This document shows, piece after piece, positions 12,573 through 24,690 of a stretch of 64,000 nt of DNA (position 1 is the stretch's first letter; each line of letters begins with the position of its first letter). Under the pieces are notes generated by a model that saw only the letters and a list, made by a program, of their open reading frames with translations, had not been told where the DNA came from and did not search any database. A program made the translations under genes and the position numbers. The DNA comes from Calycina herbarum (taxonomy: Eukaryota > Ascomycota > Leotiomycetes > Helotiales > Pezizellaceae): assembly GCA_001414485.1 (NCBI GenBank), contig LLEY01000092.1, forward strand, positions 124,001 through 188,000, written 5' to 3'.

Positions 12573-13622
12573 GATGAGAGTTTTCTTCAGCTCCAGGTTG
12601 TATGCGCGGAGAGTTGAAGATTGGAGTGTACTGGATGGTGGGTAGGTTGGGTGCAGCTTCCGGCTTCCAGCTTGAAGCTTATCGATGCGGTCGCCAACCC
12701 AGGTTCGCTTGGTCCCTGCACCACCAACAGAAGCTCCCTGTGATTCAGGCACCACAACACCATCACTTGATAAAGTCTTGGGAATAAATAATTTACAAGA
12801 ATATTGCTCAAATATCTCAAGATTTATTCTGGAGATCTAAATTAGGAAGCAGCATGAACTCCTCCAGTTGAAAGCAAATTCAAGTCCGAATGAACACTGG
12901 GTAGTAGAACAGGTCTCCTAGCAACAACAATTGTTTACTGTCCGGCTAGTTGTAAAAACTGGCATTGAACTGGTAAAACATGGGTGGGGCTTTGTTGTCC
13001 GGCCTACAATCACATCACAAACACATCAAGAGCAAGCCGAATTTGAAAATATTAGTGAATTTTACTGTCTCTCCGCTATTGCTATTGCCGAGATGATACT
13101 CGTCCTTACATGCAATGGCTCTATCACTCTTCCAACTCGGAGGATTCGTGATACCATTTCATTGCTGACGAAAATATGTACAAAGGTCTCCGGACGATAC
13201 CGTAACACAAACAATCTCGAAACCCATTTCCCCAACATAGCAACTCAAGGACTACCCGCTAGCACGTTTTGCCATGCATCTGAATTTGGACAGCGCACCT
13301 TGAGACGAGGGATAAAAAGCCAAACTCCATACGTCCGCAAAATCAACAACGCCGACCAAGACTGAGAGAAGAAAAAAGGGAAATGATAGCGCGCGCAACA
13401 CAGTTAACACGGACCAAGAGACAATAACACTCTCTCATGACGTTGGTCCAGCTCAAAATCAGGCATGATGTAGCAAATGCCCTTGGACAGCAAGTGGTGT
13501 CTGAAAAAAAGTCATCCGTCTATCGTAATTTTCGTTCGTCCCATCCAAATAATGCAGGTGTGTGTATCCAGGAAGCAACTGATGCAAAGGTGTATCGTTT
13601 AGGAATATGATAATTGAACTTT
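12573..13622. other. Intergenic between VMA13 start and cyclin B end
   Basis: About 1.05 kb holding the VMA13 promoter and the cyclin 3' region. A 144-codon plus-strand frame (12931-13365) has no recognisable features and is not called as a gene. Confidence 0.5.
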
Positions 13623-15251
13623 CTATCGTGCAGCCACGTCGAGTGGCACGGAGATGTCAATATCGAGGGCGACGGCGTGCCTTTTGGCCCATTGTCTTGT
13701 TAGAATCGATGCTAGGTAGGGTCAGTATATTGTCATGTCAAGGAGTGTGGTTGTGTATTTACCCTTGAGGAACTTCTTGCTTGCATACTTCTTGAAGAAG
13801 GCTTCATGAGTAACAGGGCGGGCGAGGTAATCAACCATGAGCTTAAAAACAGGTTCAATTGCCTCCTCATCATAACCAGAATAGTGAGTCAAGGTGGCAT
13901 CCTGGTCATTGTTAGCTAAGGTTCTGATGTATATTATTAATATAAAAAAAAACTTACCCATTCTCCACGTTCAAGAATCAAACGGGCCAAGTACATGGCG
14001 GCGGCAGCAACGTGACTTGGAAGGTAGTTCATGAAGCGGTGGTCGAGCAAGCTGATCTCCATAAGATACTTGCCAATGGTTCTTGTCTGAATATCATAGT
14101 TGTCGGCCTTTGAGATACGACGAAGGAAGTTCATTGGGTTGGGGTAGCTTAGATCGTAGTTCAAAGCAGTAAGAACATATCGCTCAGCACTCAGAATCTC
14201 AGACTCCGTGAATCCATCATCAGCGACGTGACGGAAGTTTGCAACGTGAGGAGAAAGGACCTCTTCGTACTTGGAGGCGATAAACATGGCGGTGACACCA
14301 ACAAGTTGAAGGCGGTCCAATTGAACAACCTTTGTGGAGAGGAAGCGGTCGATGATGTTGACGGCGAGGAAGAGGGTTTCGGGGAGGAGATGAAAGCGTG
14401 TGTGAACTTCAATGAGCCAGTCAACAAGGATGCCTCGCATCTTCCACTCCAAGTCCTCTTGGTGCTCCATATAGTCTGCGTTGGGACGAGAGGCAATCTC
14501 AAGCTTTCCTAAGTACTCGAAAATCTCAACGACATAATCAGCAACCATCAATGGGTCATCGATGTCCTCCTTATCAAGGTTTTCGACTCCAGGTGGGAAT
14601 GGTGCAATCTTAGCATCCTCCTCCTTAACTTCCGGCTCAACGACCTCCTCGTAAAATTCCTCGGCTTGGACCTTTACTTTGGCCTCGAGGTGAATCTTCT
14701 TCCGCGATGGTTGCTCGTCCTCGACGGGGGTCTCTTCCTTGACGGCGGTTGAGGATGCAGACTTTCTCTTTTGTGAAGGTAGAACACCGGAACCAACACG
14801 CTTTAGTTCGGCTGCTTTCTTGTTTGAGTCTTTGGCGCCCAAAGCCGGTCTGGAGTTGGTGCGTGCTTTTTGGATACCAATCGGTTGCGATGCTTTGGAT
14901 GCCAGTCCGACTTTTCCCGTTGCCTTCTTGCCCTCAGCAGCATCACCCTTTGTAACATTTGTAACATCTCCCATAGCTGCACGCTTTCTAGCCGGTTGTG
15001 CGTTCACACCTGCCTTCTTGGTTTGGAGAGCCTTCTTCGCCGGTTGGCCTGCATCATCACCGCTGAACACCATTGACTTGGATCTTGTGAGTCGTGTGGT
15101 AACGGCAACACTGTTCTCGTCATTTTCGTTCGAGGCGACTCGCCGGCTTGCTACTCGACTCTGGACACAAAGTAATTAGCATGAGTGCCAAACCCAATTG
15201 CCCACCAGCAGATGCCATCGCGTATTGGATAGATCTACTTACTGGAGGCAT
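13623..15251 (-). CDS. G2/mitotic B-type cyclin
   Basis: Activating subunit of the mitotic cyclin-dependent kinase (NimE/Clb type), driving G2-to-M entry in the nucleus. Four exons (15251-15243, 15160-13958, 13901-13763, 13711-13623) give 479 residues. The first coding exon is only nine bases (MPP); the intron after it has a GCTAAT branch, and the join gives MPPSRVASRRVASNENDEN. The N-terminal region is basic and disordered with a destruction-box-like RPALGAKDSN (one residue longer than the RxxLxxxxN spacing). The cyclin N box holds MRGILVDWLIEVHTRFHLLP and FIASKYEE. The C box runs to about residue 450, ending ASILTRQWAKRHAV. Spacing and motifs are complete, so the gene looks intact. Which B-cyclin paralogue it is cannot be told here; filamentous ascomycetes usually have one. 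Confidence 0.93.
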
Positions 15252-16733
15252 GGTTGTGGGTTTGCTGGGTTGTGGATGGTGTATTAATGAGTATGTTCGA
15301 AGAAAAGTAGAAGAGGTTGAGATGCTAAAAAAAAGGTTCACGGTTAGTACGACGCGATAGAAAGGAAGGGCACGACCGCGTTGCACCACGTTTTTCCTCG
15401 CCGACGCGACAAATTATTTTCGAGTGAAGAGGCAGAATGGGAGAACGTACAATGGTCTAAGTAGAACTTCCAAGATCTTGGACCGGCAGAATTGGCGTGC
15501 TGTCAAATGCGTTTAGTATAGAACATGGACTTTGTTGATGGCCCGGGTCGAGACTTCGATGACGGCGGCCCTGGACAACCAATGCGTGTCTGTGAACTGG
15601 ATATGGCTGTATCGTCCAAGTTAAAGACGTATGAAGGAGGCGGAGTGGTAAGGAGAGGTCGAGGAGTGGTGTTGTTGTTGGGGAAGTTGGTGGGTATGAG
15701 TTCGTGACAAGGACGTGGAGGAAGTGCTGGGGAGGTGTCAAAGTTCGCTTGTTATGGCTGGTGTCTTAGCGCGAGTCGAACCCCTACCAACGCCAGGAAC
15801 TTGCGGGCGCGACTCCTCCAAGGAAGGGCGAGAAATATTGGGAAAAAGGGTGGATGGAGAAGTTTGGATGGTACGTAGGGAGATGCAGAACGAACGAGTA
15901 TGGTCTACTCAAAAATTGGGCAGAACGGGCCTGAAGTTGATGTCTTTTTTTGGGATTTTTGGGGGTGGTAGAACGGGGTAGAACGGAGGTGGGGAGGAGC
16001 AGACTGAGAATGATTTTCAAGTGGGGAGCTTAAACAAAACACTGACCGGGCAACCGTCACCTATAACCACGGTCAGATTTTATGTAAGCCTTAAAAACGA
16101 GGAGGTCAATGTCGAGCTGGGACGATAGTCCCTTCTCTTATTTTGCTCCTAGAACGGTCCGGCTTTGGTTGAAGTTCAGGTATATTCTCGAGACTTATGT
16201 GGCAATATTCTACAACACAAGTTTATCAATGTACTGACTCAATTAGCCAATGTTTCTATATAAAAGTCTTGAACTAAATCAAGGCTTCGTAAGAGTCAGT
16301 GCCGCTTTTCTCGACTGTCGCGAGCTGCATCGCGAACACTTCTGCAGCGTTTTTAGCACGCGTTCTGGTCCCCGTACTGCTCAAACCCGCCAAGACTAGC
16401 CCTACAGCCTTTCAGGGCAGGTGTCTCCGAGAATTCGTAATTAACAAAGTTTCAATTGTTCGAGAAAGGCTCGGAAAATCAACTCAATTCTTCTAAATGG
16501 TTAGGAAAATTAGATACGGATATTTCCAGATAATTGTTACGACAATGCTACCACAGTTACGAATCCAGTTGATGGGGGAACAGCAGGGCATACATAGTTT
16601 ATGGGCTTACTTCCATCTAATTATTGTCTGGAAAAGTGACTCTTGTTTTCAGAACTCATCATTCATTTCATATCGTATCCCAGCTACTAATCTGAGTTGT
16701 ACTTTTGTGTCTATCCCCACCCAATATAATATC
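15252..16733. other. Intergenic: upstream of cyclin B, downstream of COG4
   Basis: About 1.5 kb without a supportable gene. The part next to the cyclin start should be its promoter. Around 16.44-16.52 kb lies a short sequence also found near 24.15 kb. Reading frames of 60-90 codons on both strands overlap each other and show no conserved look. Confidence 0.5.
16445..16515. repeat. Dispersed repeat remnant, copy 1
   Basis: About 60 bp around CTCGGAAAATCAA..AATTC..CTAAA...AG.AAAATT resembles a segment at 24140-24205 at roughly three-quarters identity by eye. Nearby 16297-16310 also shares AGTGCCGCTTTTCT with 24424-24437. Probably an old dispersed repeat. Confidence 0.45.
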
Positions 16734-19196
16734 TCACAACCTAACAAACCCCCTCCCCCTCCTCCTCTCCTCCTCACTCAAAACCCAAACCATCCCCTCA
16801 TCCCCCTCCTCAACCAGCGCCTCCCACTCATCATCCTCCATATTAATCAACATAGTCAACTGATTAACCCTCTGAAAGCTATCCCTCACACTATATTGCG
16901 CACCTCTCCCAATCGCCTTCACAATGCCCCCGAAATCCCGCTCCATTCTCGTAGCACCCAGTCCATTGATCTTCCCAGCGTATGTCCAGATTCTTTTCTC
17001 CAAGACCCTCGCAAGATGGGTGGACGTCTGATTCAGTAGGAGGGAGAAGCATTTTGGGGTCATGAGTCGTTGAATAGGTCGAATGAGAGCTTCCCATGCG
17101 CTTTCGAAGCGGTGGGATACCTGGTCTGCGAGTAATTCGGGGTCGTCGTCTGTGTCGTTTTGACGGGCGATGTCAATGAGATCTTCTTCAGTGAGAGAGT
17201 AATCAACGTCTCGGAAGGTGTCGGGGATGACTATTCGTAAGCGGGGTTTGAGGACTCGTTCAAACATTACTTGGAGACCTTCAGATATCAGTTCTGACGT
17301 TTTAGACTCGAATGTCGTGTTAAGATTTTTGAGGGCGTTCGTCACAAAGACGGCATCGTGGTCGAATGGAAAGAGATCTGAGAGTGAGTTGCCTGGATTT
17401 GAACCATTGTGTTCAGGTGGTTGAAGACGTGATGTGACAATTCGGCCGATATAATCATTTGCTACATCGAGTGAGTTGATGAGGACAATAAAGGACACAA
17501 TCTTATCCTCGGGTGGAAACCCGCCAGAAACAACAGGTTTTGGGTAAGATTCATCTCTCATTTTCCGTTGAACCATGCCTACAAAGTCGGAGCCAAGAAC
17601 ACGACCAAGTGTAGGCACGACAGAGGCGATGACATCCCGCTGGGAGGTAGAAAGTGAGCGTTGAAGAACCGTATTAACAATGTACATTACATCGTCAACA
17701 GGGCTGATAATAAAAGGGGGGTTGCCATCAAGCGGTCTCGACATATTGAGAGATAATCCAGCCGGTGATTCGTCTAATTGGAAGGCCTTCTCAACTGAAC
17801 GTCGAAAGAAGAATGTGGTCATGACGTTGAACGGTGCTATAAGTCTCGCAGATATCTTGCGACTGAGAGCTGATTTGATGAGCAGCTCTGGCATTACCAA
17901 AGGCTCGTCGTTTTGATTTGGATCCGAGGATAATTGTGAAATGGCTTGTTGAAGGACTCCTGGTGGTGGGGCACTCCTGCATTTTCCAGCCAAGAATCGA
18001 GAGTATAACGACCACCGACCCAGCATCATTGCTGTCTCGTTCAATAACCCATCAACCTCTTTCATGTCAACTCCTTCATCCTCACTCAATCTCCCATTGG
18101 TGCCAGCCCCAACAGCAGGAGAAGCGGTCCTCGATATCCCCAAATTCTTCTGAGGTGGTAAGAAACTTTGTACCAGAAACGAAAACGGATAACTCTTAAC
18201 ATCCGTCATCCTCCTATCAACACTCCTCTCATCCCCCCATGTATCCAATATAATTCCACCCTGAACATCAGCCTCGACCTGTAACCGTTCAATGACCTTT
18301 ACCATCCTTCCTTGCCCATAATGTCTTTCCACCAGCGTCCCATGATTCTCGACGATTTGAGCAATATGTTCGAAGAGTTTTGTAATAGCATTCGCATAGA
18401 AGAACCCCTCCTTTGCCTCTCTGCCTTTTGTTCCCTCCTTCAGATTGCCCCTCGCCCTCATAGCGACGCCCTGACAAACATACCTCCCGTAAACCTCCAG
18501 TCCCGTCTCCTCCCTCCCAATCAGCGGGAAAAGCTTGAAGAACCGCGTAATTTTGGAATTGTCCCCCTCACTAGCAGCCTTCTCAAACTCCCTCAAAAAC
18601 AGTCCACAAAGACTCTCCTTAGCACTCTCAATCGTCACCCCCGGCGCATCAGGAACCTCCACACTCGGCACAATCGTCGCCGCAAACCTCCCCTCCACAA
18701 TCTCCTGTGGTATTTTCTTCGCTCGGGCAATATACCCCGCAGCAGCCTCCCAATCCTGCGGCGCCCCCATACTCCCCACAACGCCCTGAACACAAGCCTT
18801 CAACTCCCCCACCATCTCCACAACCCCCAGCGTCTCCTCAACCCTCTTCTTCTCCAAGTCCAGCTGTTTGACCTTGCTACTAAGATGTTCCGCCGTGCTC
18901 GCGGCACTATCCAACATGCCATTACTCACATCCCTCGTGTTCACGACCTGGGTCCCCAGGTGAGCGCGCAGTAAATCGAGACGTCCGAGTTCGCGCGAGA
19001 GGTCCGCTTGCGAGGAGATGAGCGTCTGCAGACGGGAGGTGATGGCCGCATCGCGGGTGTGGAGGGCGTATAACGATGCTCGGATCGAGGCTAAGGTGGA
19101 GGATTCGGAGATGTGAGGAGTGGCTGTAGGTGTTCCCGGGGGGTGGGAGGAGGGTTCGATGGTGAGGGTGCCATTTGGGAGGCCGGTGGGAGGCAT
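16734..19196 (-). CDS. COG4: Conserved oligomeric Golgi complex subunit 4
   Basis: Lobe A subunit of the COG tethering complex, which captures retrograde vesicles at the Golgi and keeps glycosylation enzymes in place. It is a single uninterrupted exon of 820 residues counted from the Met at 19196. An in-frame Met 74 codons upstream is possible, but that extension has no conserved look and starts close to the PMR1 stop. The N-terminal helical region (about 40-150) is a coiled coil typical of tethering subunits (SQADLSRELGRLDLLRAHLG; SSKVKQLDLEKKRVEETL). Family-like segments include RFFKLFPLIGREETGLEVYG, KVIERLQVEADVQGGIILDT and CFSLLLNQTSTHLARVLEKR near the C-terminus. COG4 is assigned from these; other COG subunits fit less well. 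It lies 294 bp downstream of PMR1 on the same strand, two Golgi genes side by side, which may be chance. Confidence 0.8.
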   Translation of the reverse strand: MPPTGLPNGTLTIEPSSHPPGTPTATPHISESSTLASIRASLYALHTRDAAITSRLQTLISSQADLSRELGRLDLLRAHLGTQVVNTRDVSNGMLDSAASTAEHLSSKVKQLDLEKKRVEETLGVVEMVGELKACVQGVVGSMGAPQDWEAAAGYIARAKKIPQEIVEGRFAATIVPSVEVPDAPGVTIESAKESLCGLFLREFEKAASEGDNSKITRFFKLFPLIGREETGLEVYGRYVCQGVAMRARGNLKEGTKGREAKEGFFYANAITKLFEHIAQIVENHGTLVERHYGQGRMVKVIERLQVEADVQGGIILDTWGDERSVDRRMTDVKSYPFSFLVQSFLPPQKNLGISRTASPAVGAGTNGRLSEDEGVDMKEVDGLLNETAMMLGRWSLYSRFLAGKCRSAPPPGVLQQAISQLSSDPNQNDEPLVMPELLIKSALSRKISARLIAPFNVMTTFFFRRSVEKAFQLDESPAGLSLNMSRPLDGNPPFIISPVDDVMYIVNTVLQRSLSTSQRDVIASVVPTLGRVLGSDFVGMVQRKMRDESYPKPVVSGGFPPEDKIVSFIVLINSLDVANDYIGRIVTSRLQPPEHNGSNPGNSLSDLFPFDHDAVFVTNALKNLNTTFESKTSELISEGLQVMFERVLKPRLRIVIPDTFRDVDYSLTEEDLIDIARQNDTDDDPELLADQVSHRFESAWEALIRPIQRLMTPKCFSLLLNQTSTHLARVLEKRIWTYAGKINGLGATRMERDFGGIVKAIGRGAQYSVRDSFQRVNQLTMLINMEDDEWEALVEEGDEGMVWVLSEEERRRGRGFVRL

Positions 19197-19490
19197 TGGT
19201 TTGGGTTCTGCATGGGTGTGGATTGTTGAGAGTGAGTTGATGTGAGACGGAGCTTGGTGTATCAAGGTGGCATTATTTAGAGTTGTGGGGTTAAGCGAGG
19301 ATTCGTCACGATAGGATGATCCCGCCAAGGCAAGTTGGCATGAACAGAACTTTTTAAAAGTGGTAATTGTGAGCTGATTAATGTAAAGTGTTTGCAAAAG
19401 ATATACAAGGCATTTCATTCTATGCGTTTCTGTTATATTATACAGTGTCCAGTATGGATAAACTCCAATTGCCCAGCATAATCGTTTTTT

Positions 19491-22400
19491 TTAGACAACC
19501 TGACTATATCCACTCCCAAGCCTCCTCTTCCCCCTATACTTCCAGTATTTCCTCGCTTCATCGGCCCAGAACACACTACTGGTAAGGATGACCAAGCCGA
19601 CTAAATCAAACAACCCAAGCGCCTCCGTCTGGAACACCTCTTGCAACCAAGGAAAGTAAATAACCAGAACCTGCCCTCCCAAACTCAAGGAAACCGCCCA
19701 ATTGAACAGGGTATTGCTGAACAATCCAACCTCCCCTCTTAATACAGATTTCGATTCCGAACGACAGTTCAGAGCATTGAACATGTCAAAGAGAACAAAA
19801 CAGGTGAATGTCATGGTAGTATCACGCTTGGTTACTTCACCATCTGTGAGCATTTCGTGTGTGTAAACAGCCATAGTCCCAAGCATGATAATCGAGGCCG
19901 AAGTGAGCACTCGGGTGATGAGAGGCCAAGTGAGAACAGGAGCATTTCGCTTTCGTGGTGGTCGTTTCATAACATCTGGGTCGACAGGCTCCACACCTAA
20001 TGATTGAGCTGGTGGACCATCCATAATGATATCTAGTTATGTTAGCCATGTCCTTTCAAAAAAGCTCAAATTGATCGACTCACTAATCCAGAGAATCTGC
20101 ATCGCGTTTAGAGGATTTTTAAATCCCAAACACGTGCAGAGAAATACCAGAGTCAGGGCTGCAGCACTTGTGCTGAGTTGAAAAGTAAGGAAATTTTGAA
20201 TGTTGTTGAAGATCCCCTTGCCTTCTTCAATCGCTTTGAGAATTGTTGAGAAATCATCATCAGTTAGAATCATATCAGCAGCTTCTTTCGCCACATCTGT
20301 ACCCTGCAAACCCATTGAGATACCGATATCTGCCTTCTTCAAGGCTGGAGCATCATTAACTCCATCGCCAGTCATTGCAACGATATCTCCACGAGCTTGT
20401 AACGCTCGAATGATTTTCATTTTGTGATCTGGGCTTGTCCTGGCGAATATTGATGTATTGGCAATGGCAACTTCCAATTCCTGGTCTGTCATCTGTTCAA
20501 TTTCTTCACCTCGTAATACTGGCTTCACAGCAACCGATCTTGAAGTATGATCCCGCGGCGTTGCTATGGACATGCCCAACTTCTTCCCAATAGCGACAGC
20601 TGTAGTTTCGGCATCACCAGTTATCATGATAACCTTGACACCACCTCTCATGAGGCGCCTGATAGATTTCTGCACCCCGGGACGAGGAGGGTCACTCATT
20701 CCAACCAGACCAGCGAATGTGAGTCCCTTGTACACATCTTCGTTATGTGAAATATGAGGCTCTGCGGTCGCTGTTGTGGGGGTGCCACCTCGACTTGATG
20801 GGTGCATGAGAGACTTGGCATGTTTTGCAACAGGGCCGCTTGCAAATCCTAGCACTCTCAACCCTTCCTCCGCCATATGCTCAGCTGCATCTAATACTGA
20901 CTGTTTTGTGGCGGTATCTAGCACGACCTCACGGCCATCCTTTGTAAGATAAGTATCGCATCTTTTCAATATACGATCGACAGCACCTTTGATGTAAGCG
21001 ACCTCTCGAGAATGAGAGGTTGCTTCACCAGCAGCATCGCCAACGCTAACACCCATCCACTTCCTTTCCGAGCTGAATGGAGTTTCACCGAGTCGATGTC
21101 CCAGGCCTTCTCGTGCATCATGTTCCTTGAAGCGATCAAGCATGTCTAGCATAGCAACATCAGTTGGTTGGCCAACCCATCTGCTTCTAAGGCCATTGGT
21201 AACTGTACGGCCTTGAGTTGATGACAAAACGGCGACAGAAGAAGCGGATTGAGCGTGTGTGTTTAGACGGCTTAGACGAGCATTGTTGGCAATGTTACCA
21301 ATCCGTAAAATACGCCGTGTAACTGCATCGGGTTGTGATTCTTCATCTCCGGAATCAATTGCAATAGGCGCCTCAGCGTCTACATACCACATTTTTGTAG
21401 TGGTCATGTGGTTCATTGTCAACGTTCCTAAAAGCTGATTAGAAATTTTCTATTATCCTTCGGGTTTTCAATCGTACCTGTTTTGTCACTGCATACCACA
21501 TTTACTGAGCCCAGGGTCTCTACGCTTGGCATCTTGCGAACAATCGCATGATGCCGTGCCATTCTATGTACTCCAAGAGCCAAAGTTACAGTGACAATAA
21601 TGGGAAGACCTTCAGGAATGGCTGCGACGGCTAGAGAAATGGAAATCGTGAAGATTTCTAGCAATTTCTTCCCCTGAAGCCATCCGACAAATGAAATGAT
21701 TCCAATAATAACAAAAGAAGCTTGACTAAGCTGAGAACCCAGAGCATCCATGGAAAGTTGTAATGGCGTTCGAGGACTTTCCGTGTCCGTAACACTTGCA
21801 GCAATGGTACCAAAATGGGTATTTCCACCTGTTGCGTAGACAATTCCTTGGCCATGTCCAGACCTGACCAAAGTACCCATAAAGGCGATATTCGTGGTAC
21901 TATTCAATCGGGTATCAACACCCACTGAACCAGTTCCAGCGGAGGCGTATTCAGGTGGTCCTGGAGGTTCTAAACTGCTCCCGACGGCCCTCGAGTAAGG
22001 CTGGCGTCCCCTGGCCTCTGCGGAAATTCTAACAGGTTCATTTTCTCCTGTGAGATTGGATTCATCAATTGTGAGATCTGCTGCTTTCGTTACACGTATA
22101 TCGGCAGGTATGCGATCCCCAGTTGTGAATATCACCAAATCACCAGGAACTAGCTGTGCCGCCATAACTTTGCTCGAGGCAGCTTCTAATTTTGCTTCCA
22201 CTTCCTCAGCGGAACCAGTCATTAACCCATCCGTCTCCCCAGAATCTTCCTCGGTCGGTGGCCATGTTGGTGTTCGTAGGGTTGCGTTTCTCATTTCTCC
22301 CCTAATTAAATGCGCGTGGTTTGGCACTAAGTGGCTAAGAGCCTCGATCGATTTTTCCGACCTGTATTCTTGTATAAACCCAACCGCAACGACAATGGTA

Positions 22401-22884
22401 ACTGCAACTGCAATACTAATTGCATCATCTTGGTTTCCGACCACCACGGATGCGACCGCCGAGCATAGTAATAACAAGATCAAAGGTTCTTTAAACTGCT
22501 TCAAAAATCGTAGCCACAGCGGTTCGGGTTCGTCATGAGGAAGTTCGTTGGGTCCTTGGTCATGTAATCGTGAGAGGGCTTCGGCTGGTGAAAGACCATG
22601 TGTGAGGGAAGTTTGGAGTCTTTGTGCCGTTTCGGAGGGAGTAAGTGAGGAATATTCATCTGCAATTGACTTTCTTTACGTTAGCAACGGAAATCCAACA
22701 ATATGGTAGGCTGTAGGCTAACCTTTGCAATGGATGAAGTGGATCGCGAGTGTCCATTCCGTGATCTACTCCTAGATCTTGGTCTGGAAGGAGGTTCTGA
22801 GTTTGCGGCTTGTATGGTCGGTATGTTGGTCATTGGAATCGTCCCTCCTGGACTCGCCGACCGTGATATTCGAGGCCACGGCAT
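19491..22884 (-). CDS. PMR1: Golgi P-type Ca2+/Mn2+ transporting ATPase
   Basis: P2A-type pump moving Ca2+ and Mn2+ into the Golgi lumen, supporting secretion and glycosylation. Four exons (22884-22723, 22669-21478, 21427-20084, 20032-19491) give 1079 residues. Introns are 50-53 nt; the first has a TTGCTAACG branch. The second splits the phosphorylation motif DKTG|TLT (Asp about 449), and the third restores [20 protein letters not shown]. Other hallmarks: [14 protein letters not shown] (actuator loop), PEGLP in M4, KGAVDRIL (nucleotide domain), [17 protein letters not shown] and [20 protein letters not shown] (hinge). Membrane pairs flank these. The N-terminus is Arg/Ser-rich ([18 protein letters not shown]), longer than in yeast, and two Ser/Pro-rich inserts lie in the actuator and nucleotide-binding regions. 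Start chosen as first Met in the frame of exon 1. Confidence 0.94.
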
Positions 22885-23515
22885 AATGCCTATTTATCCC
22901 TTCTATTCCTTGATTGATGCGCCGTACTGCGACCAGCAGGTCAATGCTGTCGCTATTGCTGGTTTCCTATCGCTGAGGCATGCGAATGCGACTGGATAAT
23001 GCTGGGGATAAGACACGTTGATGGATGTGATGTTGCAGTCGAGTGAGGAAGTCAGGGGGTGGCAGGAATCATTGGTGAACTAAAGTACCGTACAATTAGG
23101 ATGGAGTAGAGTATCTGCAAAGTATTGATAGAGCTTGATTCATCATACGTGTCCGCGGCTCTGGCACTGCACTTTTTGGTTGACGTTTCAGTGGAATAGT
23201 GGATGCACGCGCAAGTGTCTATGCAGGGCAGCTTCAGGCAAAACCTCCGGAAAGTTGACCCCTGTCGACCTCAAGATGATGGGATTTTGAAAATCTCAGG
23301 AAGGAGTAGAAAATATAAAATAAAGGATCTAAGAAATAGGCAAGAAGAAATATGGTTTCAAAAGAGAACCTGCAAGCGAATTATTGAATATTATTCAAGC
23401 CAAGTTGTACAATTGCAGGATATCCGGTATCACTGCTTTGTCCCGGCATCAAGGTTCTATTTCAAGAGCTCTTTAGGACAAGAGGCATCGGAAATAACCC
23501 AACTTTTAAGCTATA

Positions 23516-23945
23516 ACGTGGTTTATCAGCGAGTCGCGCATATCACCGAGTCGCGCACTTTTTTTACATACAAAAAACGTCCGTGCGTAACCGTGCACTT
23601 CTTTATTTATTAATATAAAATAGTAAAATTAAAAATTTAGTTTTATTATTATATAAATAAATAGGATTTTAATTTTCAAAAGCTTACTAAGCTTATTAGC
23701 TAATTTGCTTAAAATTACCCTTGTATTTATGTTTTTTTATTTGTTTTCTTAATAACTAAGTAATTATAATTAATAAGCTCTTAAAAATTAAAATCCTATT
23801 TATTTATATAATAATAAAACTAAATTTTTAATTTTACTATTTTATATTAATAAATAAAGAAAGTGCACGGTTACGCATGGACGTTTTTTGTATGTAAAAA
23901 AAGTGCGCGACTCGGTGATATGCGCGACTCGCTGATAAACCACGT
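23516..23945. mobile_element. MITE with long terminal inverted repeats, TA target duplication
   Basis: The ends are inverted copies starting ACGTGGTTTATCAGCGAGTC, and pairing continues for about 165 bp on each side with only about one substitution and one indel by eye. A TA dinucleotide lies directly outside each end (23514-23515 and 23946-23947), the duplication typical of the Tc1/mariner/pogo superfamily. The roughly 100 bp core is A/T-rich and has no coding capacity, so this is a non-autonomous element. Each arm contains two copies of CGAGTCGCGCA about 18 bp apart, possible transposase binding sites. The near identity of the arms suggests recent insertion or strong constraint. Confidence 0.88.
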
Positions 23946-24139
23946 TAGTCTATAACACCAAATATCTGTTGATTGAAGAATCCATCTGCTTCATAGAATG
24001 GTCAAATGCCATTTATTATGTATTTGTACTAGTCAACTTTACAACCCCTTTCCAGAAGTCCAGATAGGTTCGCCAACAGGTACCACCAGGGGCTGCAGCT
24101 CATGAGGGAACCAAGAGTATATACCGCTGCTCTGCTTCC

Positions 24140-24205
24140 TCGATTGTTCAACTAAGACTCGGAAAATCAATCTAATTCTCCTAAACGACTAGAAAAATTG
24201 TCTTT
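24140..24205. repeat. Dispersed repeat remnant, copy 2
   Basis: Shares ATTGTTC, CTCGGAAAATCAA, AATTC, CTAAA and AAAATT in the same order and spacing with the segment near 16445-16515. Confidence 0.45.
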
Positions 24206-24690
24206 CCATTAACTTCATTCTCCCAGAAGTTTTGGGACAATAGTAGAAGAGAAAGCGCCCAGGGGATTCCAGTCACGAATTCCTGGAGGCCTTCAAATTT
24301 TGTAGTTATATCACTGTCAGATACGGCTTACTAGCTCGTACTTGCTCTTCTATAGTTTAGTTGTTTCAATAAAAGGTTAGTAAGTGCTCCGAGGTGAAAA
24401 GTTGACAACGGGAGCTATTTTTTAGTGCCGCTTTTCTATACTAAAATCTGCCAAGGCCGCGCTTGCAGTCTCTCCGTTCCGCCCAAATGCCAAGCCAAGC
24501 AAGTGAGCTTCATTCTAGAATTTTGGACAACCTCACACCGAACCACCGAGCACCCAAACCAGCAATTGGGGCCAGTCCATCCCATCACCCCCTCCGAGGT
24601 CATTCGCATTGGCGAAGAGACCATTTAACTTCCAATTATCACACTGAAGAGCCTCCACACTAAGGGAGAGTCCATTGGATCCTCGACAAA

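Larger units (their letters stand above)
22885..24690. other. Gene-free interval with MITE between PMR1 and uL2m
   Basis: 1.8 kb between divergent genes. It contains the 430 bp MITE, a dispersed repeat remnant and presumably both promoters. A 136-codon plus-strand frame (23203-23613) enters the MITE and is considered chance. Confidence 0.55.

Noticed and set aside
12931..13365. 144-codon plus-strand frame between VMA13 and cyclin B
   Set aside because: No domain, no splice context and no composition typical of neighbouring genes.
16734..19418. Longer COG4 start at 19418
   Set aside because: The 74 extra residues are not conserved-looking and begin within 75 bp of the PMR1 stop; the Met at 19196 is preferred.
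23203..23613. 136-codon plus-strand frame
   Set aside because: Runs into the MITE inverted repeat; the end of the frame is translated transposon arm.
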